DNA of 64,000 nucleotides from Myripristis murdjan (Eukaryota; Chordata; Actinopteri; Holocentriformes; Holocentridae). Positions 21,101-33,100 of the stretch are shown here, in pieces. The notes under the pieces are model-generated. The model was not told the DNA's origin. It was given only the letters and a program-made list of their open reading frames with translations, and made no database searches. The DNA lies in the NCBI RefSeq assembly GCF_902150065.1, contig NC_043987.1, positions 20,862,987-20,926,986 of the forward strand. The letters run 5' to 3'. The position numbers and the translations under genes were made by a program. How positions within the stretch are numbered: the stretch's first letter is position 1; every line of letters begins with the position of its first letter.

Positions 21101-24100
21101 GTGATGCATTTGTGTGTGGATGTGGAGTGTGTACATATTTATATCCACTTGATTTGCGAATCACTGGGCATTTGGAATCAATATAACAATTACATTACAA
21201 ACAATCAGTGAATTTGGGCTTCATAATAACAGAGAAGGTGGCTCGTCTTGTCGCGCAGTTACCAGCACCAGTCAGTGTCTCTGACTCCATTCTGTTTAAT
21301 TCACCATAGACAGCCCTGCAATTGATGGCGGACACGCACTAATCCCAAGAGGTTAGTAAGGATGAGTGAGCCGGGGCCAGTGTCACTTTGTTATAGTCCG
21401 TAAAGTACCTCCCTCAATCTTTTGTTGTCTTCGTACAATTAGTGGCATGGACTAATTGCTCTTTTCTAACGAGATTAGGATAAGGGGAGAGGATTAGAGT
21501 GGAAGGCAGATGCTCTTGGTTTTTTACGTCAGACACAAGAAGACAGAGGCGACTAGATAAAGGAGAGAAAGAGAAAGAGGAAGCATGACAACCAGAGAAG
21601 TGTTTTTTAGGTCAAAGCAGTAAGTAGAGGGGAAACAGAGAAATAGAAAAACAGTAGTCCTTATAACAGGCCCTAACTTCAATATGAGCTGCTGTTTCAA
21701 CTCTCTCTCTCTATATATATACATATATGCAAGCAAGGAGTCAGTGCAAAATGTATTGACCTTAATTTAGGGATTTAGGCATTAGAGACTGATAATATTT
21801 AAATAACACATTGCCCTTAGAAGCCAATTCGTGCAGAATAGAAACTGCTCACATTGCATACAGTAAACAGAGAGCTTTAAATCTCCATATCCTCCACTGG
21901 GCTTAAATCCAACCTGCACCTCCTGTCCCGTCTCCTTACACCACCCAGCAGTTACAACCTGATCTCTAATCGACATAATGAAGGAGCAAGGGGGGAGGGG
22001 AGTGCTGCTATGAGAGGAATCACTCACACTCTGACCCATTCCATGTGATGTTTGTATACAGGTTGATTATTTAGTCGATGCACAGGTACATTTCATGCCA
22101 TGGATGTATGTGAAAGTGGAAGTGACTCATCAGCTTTATGAGTATTTAGTGCATCAGTAATTATTATCTGTGCTCAATCACTCTGACTTATTGCCTAGTA
22201 GAACTGAAATATAGTCTCCAACTATGCAAATGCCTTGTTTGATGTACTCCCATTGGTTGGGATTGGCTACGCACCCATGCCTGATCCCCCACCCCTCCAG
22301 CAAGGCAGGCACGCCGTCACACACCAGGAGGTAAACCTCACTTGAGTCAGCTCAAAAGCCTGTCACTCCGCAATCTGGACCTGTCCGGGATAATCTACAA
22401 TCCCATGCAGGACGCTCTGGGCATGGGGCAGCACTGAATCCTCTGGGAGACGGAGGCAGCTTTCTGAAAGTGATGAGAGCTATGCTGAAACCAAGACGGA
22501 GAATAAGAGAGAGGTCAACCTGGAATGCAATCTGACTACAAAAATCCATGAAGGCTTTTTAAAAATCTGGGATTCCTATTTTTGTGGCTTTTGCTTGCAA
22601 GTACAGTTAAAAAGATCAATCGGGTTAGGGTGTGTTGATACTCTAACCCCATTCCATTTCTGTGGAAGAGAAAAGAGAAGCAAGGAAATTTGTCATCCCA
22701 AGTGAGGAACTTAAAAATGTTTGCTTGGTTCTTCAGACAAAGGATAGCGTGATACTTGGAACCGGACTGTGGACGTTTTGAAGATGTGAAAGTACTTGAA
22801 GTGAGTCTCTGCTCTAATATTGGACTTCAGGAGAAAAATGAGATACACTGACTTTCATTAATGAAAGGTATGCTGGGAGAGGGGAACAGAAATACAAAGA
22901 CAGGGTGGCAGCTAGAGGGAGAGATACCACATGATCATTGCAACATTGACATGCATCATCCACTCTGTGTTGTGAGTCAGAAAGGAAGAAATAGAGCTGA
23001 GATCAGGGAGGTTGTCATACCAACACCCTGACTGCCTGACCACAGCAAGGCAGTGATACGGCAGTGGTTGTGACAGCACACTGGCACTGACAGGCTTTGC
23101 TGACTCTCCTGTCAGACTTGGGACTTGTCTCTCTGACCAAAGAGAGCGAGCTAAAACCACTTTTCTGTCCTCGGGAGCCCTTTTTTTCTCAGGTCAGACC
23201 CTTACTGGTATTGACCGAAGGAATCAGGATTGGATAAAGGATTTCTTGACAAAAAAAAATACAATTCCATGGAAACTTCAAAACAACCAACTGCACATCC
23301 ATCATGCTGGATACATGAAACAAACTGTAATGGAATTTTATTCTGAGGATCAATTATGACTTGCTATATGCAGCCATTCTTATATTGGGTTTGCGTGTAG
23401 CTTTTTTAAAAAGTGACTTCGGACTTTTTTTTTTTTTTTTTTTTTTCATTTTTTTGAGCTGTGAAATGTAATGTTCTTAAGCATGCATTACATTGGCAGG
23501 TGATTTTAGTTTTAAACCCAGCTTGCTAGGAGCTGAGGAGGCTCAGTGCCGAGTAGACACGTGCTCATCTGGGACTCCTGCCCAGGCTGTTTGAGTTATC
23601 CGAGGGTACAGCTCCAAGTGCCCAGAGCCTGCAGTGATGCTGATGTACTCCCTCTCAGCCCAGGAAGCTGACCTGGCCCTCTGTCGCTGTGAGGATGGAG
23701 TGGAGACGGCCCTGCAGTACGCCAAGCTGTGGTGCCGTTATGCCAAGGACCTCTTGGCCTGGATGGAGAAGAGACTCAGCCTGGGTGAGTGCAGTGGTCA
23801 GTGGTGATACTGGCATGCAAGCTGTTCATATCACAGATTTCTGTGGTGTTTCCATCAAGACACATTTACCTGTCCTGTTGATACATTTGAGATCTGAAAT
23901 GAACATTAAGGCCGCACCAGATGGGGTGCTCTAGCACATATTAATTTTGGACGGACAAATATCCAACCAGAAGTTCATCATTCAGTATGTCTCAAATGTA
24001 ATGATTCAGTGTATGAAAGTTATTTTATGAGTTCATCTAAATACTGATAAACTGTTCAAATCCAGCATATCCAACATAGAATGGCATGTGTCCTTTGAAA

Positions 24101-27100
24101 ACTCCAAAAAAATAAGTTCATCTGGATGTGAGGAATCATCACCCTTTGTTTCCCCAATAGTAATGTAAGGTGTTTATATGGTTCAAGGACATTTGTTTAC
24201 TTGGAGCTGTAATTACAGCTAGAAACATGGTTCTTAAGAGCCACCAGCAATATCCACATTCCTGGAAAAGGCAACAGACTAAATCAGACGCACACAGACA
24301 GTTACTGTATACTGTACATCTATAACATGTTCAGTAGACCTTCAAGAGAGCAGAATCCTACTCCACAACTTCATAAAATACGACAGGTATGCTGTAGGAT
24401 TCACCAGTACGGAGGATACCATGCTGTAGCCGGACATAACATGGCCTATCTATATTGTGCCACTCAATGAGGTTTTCTGCGGGTGGTACACTCACCCAAG
24501 TAAATACCACTGAGAGTAATGGATTAGAGGGCAGATTAGTAGGCCACAGCACAGCAGGGTAATTGAGATGACAGGGTGCCCTCAGAGCACAGAGACAGAG
24601 ATTACTATGGCATCAGCGTGCACCGTTGCCCTGGCCTCGGCCTATACCTGCTGAGGTCCCTATCATGCGAGGCAGAAATCATGCTGAGTGTTACAGGGAG
24701 AGTCCCGCAGCTCATCTGCGTGGGGAGCAGCATTGAGTAAAAGCCACAGATGACTACAACTGGGTGGAACCCAGTCCCATTACGTTCTACTTTTTTCACA
24801 GCAGAAATCACAACAGCGCTGTAGCAACAGTATTTATTGCTGTCCAAGTCAACAGGATACCTGTCCAGTTATTTCATCAGGGTAAATACAGAATAGCTGC
24901 TGGTGTCAGGTTGAATATTGATCCTAAAGGGCAATCAGATCATCAATACGGATGCAGCCTAAATGAAATGGATCCACGTTTAGTGCAGCAAGTGAATATG
25001 GATTTGAATGAAGGGACAGTGATGTAGACCAGTAATAAAGTCCCGTTTGTGCTCCAGCAATTTACATAAGCTCGCCTGTGAAGGCCAGGGTGGTCTGTAT
25101 AGGGATATAGGCTATGTTATATCACCCAGTCATTCGAAAATGGAACATGCCATAGCTCCAGGCTCTATATTGATATGTACCAACTAAAAGCATTAATCAT
25201 ATCCGATATTGTGGTTCAAGTTAAATTCCCAGTCTATTTACTTTTCCATGATGCTATTAGCTTCTCTTGTTTAGACATACGTAGCCACAGAAAACCTGTG
25301 AGTAACCTCAAGCCAAGGAAAAAAGAAAACTGAAAATGCTTTTTTTTTTTTTTTTTCTTTACAGAGCAGGAATTTGCAAAAAACATAATGAAGGCAGCTG
25401 AGGGAGCAAGGTCCTGTGTGACCCAGCAGGTATGGCTTTTTGCACTAAGTGGAAAGGGAGTATGCAGAAATTTTTACACATATTTTCATATTACAATATA
25501 ATTCATTGCCACAGTAGAAAGAAAACCTGTCTTTAATTATTCTTGCCTGGGCAGGAAATGATGCCCCTACAGTACATCTACACCATGGCTCTGGAACAAG
25601 ACATCAAGAACAGTGTGTCCTCTAAACAGACTCAGGAACTGCTGCACCACCGCTGTTACCAAGTATGGAAACACACACACACAGAAATCACAGTTAAACT
25701 AAATAACTGTATTATATTGTGAATCTGTGTATTTGGGAATGTGTTTAATCTGGCATTTTTATCTTGAAGGCCTTGGCTGCAAAGAGAAATGAGATTGACA
25801 AGTGGCGCAGAGAGTTTAAGGAGCAGTGGGCAAGACAGCAAAGACGGATGGTGAGTGGTGTAGAAATCCTGGCAAGCACTGAAGGTCAGTTCAGCTACTG
25901 TCAGATTTGATTTGTCCAAATTTTAAGACATTCCCACTGACTGGAAGCCTGAAGAAGCGTATGAAGGGTATGTCAGACTGTTCAGAGCAAGCAGTGAAAA
26001 GAGAAACACGCCTATGATTTCCTATGTGTCTCAATTGTCTGTTTTCAGAATGATACGGTGACAGCTCTGAAGAAGGCTCGGCAGCAGTACATCCAACGCT
26101 GTGAAGAGCTGGAGAAACTTAAGGCCGTCACCGCCAAGGCTGCAGATGACACAACCGGGTACAAAACACTGGACAAGAGGAGGAAGTCCAGGGATGAAGC
26201 CCAGACCAAGGTGAAGGTTCCTTCCAATACCCAGCTTTAATTCACCCCTCCGAAACGCAGCTCTAGTGAAGTTCATTGAACCTTTTTTGCAGTTCCCCAA
26301 TTTGTGTATGACAGGAAGTGCTACAAAGTGCTGGGCTTGTGGTAACAGTTCACTTGAAATGTTAGTAATGGGTCTAATGATTCATTATAAGCACATAATG
26401 CGCAAATTATGATAAAATTGAATGTAATGCACACAATAGCTGATAATAACCAATTCACATAGTACAATTCATTAGCTATTATAACACATACAGTTGTGGC
26501 ACCCCAGTGGCTCATGTGGTGAAGCACGTACCACAGAGCTTCCCCTATCTCAATGACCTAGGTTCATTTCTGAGTCGAGCCGTTGGCTGTTGTTTACAAA
26601 AAAAATAAATGCATGCCTTTATGCGTTACAGCACATGTACAATTTACTTGATGTGGATTCATATGATAGAAAAACTGTGTTTTTAGTGAAGTTATCTCTT
26701 TGTCTGCCCCAGGTGACGGAGTCAGAGATGCTGTACAAACAATGTGTGCACGACGCCCGGCTCCAACAGGATGAGCTGGTGAAGGCCAAGGAGAGAATTA
26801 TTTCCCACATCCGCAAGCTCATCTGTCAGGGAGACAACGTGCTCAAGGAGGTTGGTCTGAAGTCAGGGACGCTGTGCACTTACAGGATTATATGACTGCA
26901 GATTAGATATCAGCGATCAGTGGTCAAACCATTACACTGAAAACACTCTATGACTCTAGTCAGATTTTAGTCCTGTATATTGATGTAGTTTAGACAGTTA
27001 CTCACACAAAAATTGATGGGTAAACATTTGCCAAGTTCTCTGTTGTCCTTAGAGGTGCACCATCTCAACATGCTTTTAATCCTTTAACTTTGTGTTCCAG

Positions 27101-30100
27101 ATGAGGGACACCATGCCTAACTTGCTAACTGCTCCCTGAAAGAGAAAAAACTGAGTGCACATGAACGTGTCTTTAAGTGGCTCTCCCCTGTTATTTACTA
27201 AGGTTCCCCCAGACAAATACAAACAAAAAAATGCAAAAAACTGCAGCCCGTTGAAAGCAAAATTCATATTTCTTAACCTACATCTGTCATCGAAAAAGTT
27301 AATCAAGCTGTCACCAAACAAACCTGTTTACATCTCAGATGAGTTACTACAGCAAGCTCCTGCCAGAGAAATGTTTAGCCAGCAGCCTAACAAGAGAGAA
27401 TAATGTCTTCTGGCGCTATGCTTCGTTTCAGACAGGTGTAATCAAGCTAACCCCTAATACACACGTTTGTCTCTCAGATGAGTTTCCTAAGACCAAACAG
27501 CTCTACTTCATTTACTTTACTCAGCTCTACACCGCTCATGTTTATTTTTGTTTCCAAGTCAATCCCAGACACCTTTTAATTATGTAAAGCAGTGTTAACC
27601 AAGGACACACTTACCTTGCTGTGTTTCAGGGAGGAGATAACAAGTTAGTAATGCACTACCCCTCGTCTGTAAGACATCACTGAGGGCTTGTGGTGCATTC
27701 AAGACAACTGGGAAGTAGATAACGTCGCACTTGGAATTGGCTTCTTCCCACCTCATCCCATGAAATAAATTGTGTTTATTTGGCTGCCTTCAGAATAAAT
27801 AAGTAGATGTCTGGCATTAAGATACAAACACGATGCCAGGGCTGAAGGGCTACCATGAGGTTTTAACTTAAAGAACAACTTCCACCTTTGCAAATATCCA
27901 GCTGCATGAACTGATCTGAAAGTATGCCATGCACAAACAGAAACCTGAATGTACTATGTGCTAAAGCTCATAATGCGCTTAAATTTCTTAATACCATTCA
28001 CTATGAATGCCACCATGTTCATCTGATCTAACAACACTGTTCAACTGGGAGTTGTTGGTCTGCCCTCCAGATGGACTTTTCATCTTTTCCCAGTTTTATT
28101 GAACGTACCAATAAACATCCTGTGAGCATTGCACCCATTCCCACCGGGGAGGCATGTCATATTTTAATAATGTTTTCAAAACATACAAAAAAGGTGCCAC
28201 TCTGTACATTCAAGTGTGGCTGTGATTCATTATTCAATAATGTTCTTTGCAGGTTTTCACTTAAAAACATTATAATCATCTGCAGGTTTACTGCAGATGA
28301 TAATTGTCTGTAGCAGTGCTTTCTGTTTTGCTGGATTTCATCAATAATAAAATGAAATGAATTAATCTCAAATATAACATCAGTGTTGCTGCTGGTAACA
28401 ATAAAATGGTGAAAAGGCTTTCAAAGTTTGTAATAACAGGAGTAATCAATAACAGTATGCTGTTATTGTACACTGTATCCATCCATCTGTCCTTCCATAA
28501 ATGATCACTGTCAAACCAGTCCTTCATCTCCACCTCCGCCTGTCTGCATTAGGCCACAGTCAACATGTTCTACTACCAGCGGCAGCACACAGAGGCCATC
28601 CCACTGGGCTACCACAACCTGGAGCTGACCTGCAGGCCCATGGAGCCCGGAGAACCTTACATCCTTTACATCTTCAGCAAGCAGCGCCAGGAGCAGCCAC
28701 TCCAAACCTTCACCTTCCAGGAGTTTGTCCCTCAGGGGAAAGGGTATGGTCCACTACTCTCCTCTTGTATCAGCTGCAGCTTTTAATATCCACTGTACAT
28801 AACAGTTTCATGTGCCTCTACATGAAATGCATGACGCAGCTCTAATAACACTTGAATCATAAGACAAAGGTAAAAGTTTTTGTCTCTGTTCCTTTTGTGA
28901 AAGGCCTGAAAAACACAAACGAAAAACCAGCAACCCTCTCAGTTCTCTTCAGGACTCTTTTAATCTGCAAGATGACAGCGTGGGTCGACGGAACGATGGA
29001 AGTAAGGCCTCCTCATGATTACACTGCAAAAATCACACTTTGGCAAATCCTTCATTCTGTTCATTTTTTTAAAATTTTGAAATACGTTTTGGTGCTCTGT
29101 AGGAAAAACAGGTTACAGTGACTGTGATAGTATTGGAGGCAGTATGGAGTCGCTGTCAAGCCCTGGTAAGCACATGTCTGCAATTGTTTATTCGTTTATT
29201 CTTTCTCTTATTCTCATTTTAAAAGTATATACAGCTAAACATTTTGCCCCTCTGCTATGACTTTATCATCAAAGCTCACAGTAATAGAAGGCTGCCCAAA
29301 GCCCCATCCACCGGGACAATGTCATCAGAGGACCTGGACGACAGGGACAGGGACATGGCGACAGTGTTGGAATCAGGTTGGTTATGTCCTAACAAATAAC
29401 TTGCCTCACACACTTCTTGGACGCGCTTCCCATGGGACCTAAGTTCACTAATCTACCTATTCTCTGCAGACTACACAGATTCTGCGGTAGAGGGGAACGG
29501 GTCAGCAGTCAAAGCGCGCATGCCTTCGCGAGCTGCACTGACACACCGACTCAGAAAGACAAAGAGCAAGATGGTCAAGTGCAAGCAGTGTGACAACTAC
29601 ATTGTGGTCAATGGGATCGAGTGTGAGGAGGTACGAGGCCAAAGGGCTGTTTCTGACCATTGCAGGGCCATAAATGACATTATATTTATCCTCACCCACC
29701 TACACCACTCACTTCCCCCTTTCCCCAGTTCTACAGCATGCAACAACGAAAATTAATGAACACTTCATTCTGTTTAACCAATAGAAAATTAAATAGAAAA
29801 GACAAATGCAACCATAAATTACAATGAATGATTTATGTCGACTTTGGAATAAATAAATCTTTTAAACTCATGACTAAGTCAGTAAAAGTTTATTTTTAAA
29901 CATGTTTTTACTAACAATTAACAATATGACTAGTTGAAATATTCCAGTAATAATAATAAGAACACAGTGAACAGCAAAAAATCTTTTAACTTCTGAATGG
30001 GGCCCCCTGCTGGTTTTGGGGCTGTAAGCAATTATATAGCCATGTGTACAGTGCACATATTATGAACAGATGTCACTATGTTTTTGTTCAGCAGCACAGT

Positions 30101-33100
30101 GTGACGTATTTAACTTCAGAGGTGTTGAGTAAGACTAATAATGTCCTCTGCTTGTTCCCTTCTTAAGTGTGGGCTGGCCTTCCACAGGAAGTGTCTCGAT
30201 GTGTGTCAAGTGGAGTGTGAGCACAGGAAGGGGATTTTGTTCGGGGTGGGCCTCTCTCTGCTGCCGTGGGACAGGCCAGACGAGGTGCCCTTTGTGGTGC
30301 TGCGCTGCACAACGGAGATTGAGAGTCGTGCCCTCTCTGTCCAGGTACTTCTTACCAACATGCTGATCCAAATACACAGAAATGGCAATGGCAGGACTTA
30401 CACGCCAATATGTCAGGACTCCTGTTTGATATCTGCATTAATGTTGTTCTCTGTGTCTGCCTCCCAGGGAGTGTATCGTGTGAGCGGGTCCAAGCCTCGC
30501 ATTCAGAAACTTTGTCAGGCCTTTGAGACTCAGAGGGAGCAGGTGGACCTCTCTGACCTTTCACCACATGACATCACCTCTGTCCTTAAGCACTTTTTCA
30601 AGGAGGTACGTCAGTCATTGCCAAATAGACTGCACTGAATGAATTAGGCTGAGTAAGCAGAATCTCTGCCGAATAATAAGGATCTATCATAGCTTTACTC
30701 TCAGTTTTTTTTTCTTTAGCAGTAGTAGCTAAATTAACTATTTTCGTCCCACAGCTCCCAGAGCCCCTGATAACGTTTGACCTGTACAATGATTTCATCG
30801 CGATGGGCAAGGCCATCCAACACCTGAATGAAAAGGAGCACACAGCAGAGACTGCTGCGATGACAAATGACAACATTCACAACCTGCGGGAGCTGCTGGA
30901 GAAACTCCCACCAAATCGCTACAGCACTTTGAAGCACATGATGTGTCACCTTCACAGGTAAACATGCAGCTACATTATTAATTGTCTTGTCTCATTTAAT
31001 TTTGACCTAATCCCCCTTTACATTAGATTACATTAACTCTGTTGCCCAGCATAGTGATTCCCTTTGGCTTCTCTCACATAGAATAAAACTGTGCCCAGAG
31101 ACAGTCAAGAGGTTAAGTATTCACTTTCTGGAAGCATTTGTGCTCCAACTGGCCAAAGATCAAACCCTGTCAGAGCTTTCTCCCCTGGCACTCCCGTGAT
31201 GTCTGCCTAGCTTCCTTCCCACTGTCTAAATAAAGAAACTAATGTGAATTGACTTCCCACTCTTTGAAATTAAAACATAAACTTTTCTTAAGATCTGCTT
31301 ATTCCTACTCTCTGTCTCCACAGAGTTTCAGAAAATTATGAGGAGAACAAGATGTCCCCTGGGAACTTGGGGATCGTGTTCGGGCCAACGCTGTTGCGCC
31401 CTCTGTTGTCAGTGGACATGTCTATGATCGCCCTGCTGGAGACCAGCTACCAGGCCGTACTGGTTGAGTTCCTCATCACACACTGTGACCAGATTTTTAA
31501 CCTCCAGCAGAGACCCAGCACGCCCCCTCCTCCAGCACCCACTGCACCACTTCCAGAAACCCCTCCCCGGGCCTCCTGTCCACTCAGTGAGGAGACGTCC
31601 ACCACACAGGACCGTGGAGCTTCGTCCAAAGAGCGCCCGCACTCAGTGGAGGTAAAAACTGCAATGAAAAAATGCTCAACTTGAAGACAACCAGTCTTTT
31701 ATTTGCTGCATTGTAGTGTGCAACATTTCTGCATGCTTAGTAGATACAATTTTAGATGGTCCTCACTGAAGTGCCATTGCAAAACTAATACCAACCTTCA
31801 TTTGACTGCTGCATGAGGCTGAAAGGGATCAGCGGCACTAGTTAGGCACACACAGGGCAGAGCAAGTTGAGCCTGAGCTACTTTTCCTGATTAAGTTACC
31901 TGTTGTTTTTAAGAGCCTTGGCATGGCCATACGGACGCCTGGCAGCTTAGCGTCACGCTTACTCTGTTAGGATTATCACGCTGTACTGCTGCTGCATTTC
32001 TTCTGCTCTAACTGCATGGACTGTGGCCTCTCTTATGCCAAACTATAAGCATGGTTTTCTTTCACACTCGCACCAGTGCAACACTCTTATTTCTCAGGAA
32101 AAAATAGAGTTTATTTGCAGACATATGCAGTAACTGTACCAGATGGTTTGGAGATGGAAAGATTGAGATGATCTGTCAACATGTTCAAGAGGGTCACAGA
32201 GACTGGAAGAAACTTTCTTTTTCATGGCTTGAATTGTCTTAGAGCAGATTTATGTTTGTGTCAGAAACACCCCAAGTAGATGCCCCTGCCCTTCCCCACA
32301 TTCTCTAACACACAGTGCTGTAGTTTTTTCCAGTCTAGACATAGTCTATAAATATCTGCCGAGTTCCAGTCACAAAGGCCCTGTGTTACACCCCCAGTCA
32401 TATACTGCTTGTCCCCAATATTCAACTTGTGTCATTCCAACAGAGTCGAACAATCAAGAGAGACTCAAGCGAGGGTTATATATCTGACAAGTCTTCATCC
32501 AATGAAGCTGTGGACCAGCTCAGCCCTGAGGCCAATGAGAGAGCAGGTAGGCGGGGTGTAGTAATAGAGGAATTGTTCGGTGTGAGCAGATTGGGTGAAC
32601 AAAACAATCACAGAATTTAACCCTTCAACCCATTGTGGTGATTTTATTGTGTACTTTGTGGATTTTGAGGTTTTAGTTTTTTGGTTTTCTTTCTTTCTTT
32701 CTTTCTTTTTTTTTTTTTTACTATAACGAGCTATATTACAGATTTTTGCTGCTGATTGGTGCTGGTGCCTCTCCCTTTCTGCTTGAAGCCATTTTTAATT
32801 GATCATGTTTGAGCTTTTGGAGGTATTACAAACACAGCACTTAAGCTGCTTATTTAATTTCTCACAGATTGTTTGCTCTCTGTAGGCGTGGGCAATCCAG
32901 TATCTTCTCCAGCATGAATTATGGCACCTTAAGGGTCTATCCTATTTTGTTCTCACTTTACATGTTCCCACTTAGTCATGTTATGTATAGAAATAAGAAT
33001 AATTTTCATTGCTTAGCTGATGGCATCCAGTTATATTCATCTGTGAAATCAAGTGAATCAAATGCTTGGCAGTTGTCTTGGCTTTTGGTATCAGATGTCA

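Noticed and set aside
22320-22560. Plus-strand stretch reading [20 protein letters not shown] in gmip intron 5
   Set aside because: It looks protein-like for a short distance but matches no family I know, and the frame ends soon. It is kept only as part of the candidate alternative first exon, not as a coding exon.
24300-25030. Open frame 24764-25027 in gmip intron 6
   Set aside because: No splice sites in phase with exons 6 and 7 and no recognisable motif. It may be a noncoding conserved stretch, but I have no support.
26494-26610. Possible tRNA gene
   Set aside because: A- and B-box-like strings occur, but the arms do not pair as a tRNA should; better explained as a SINE head.
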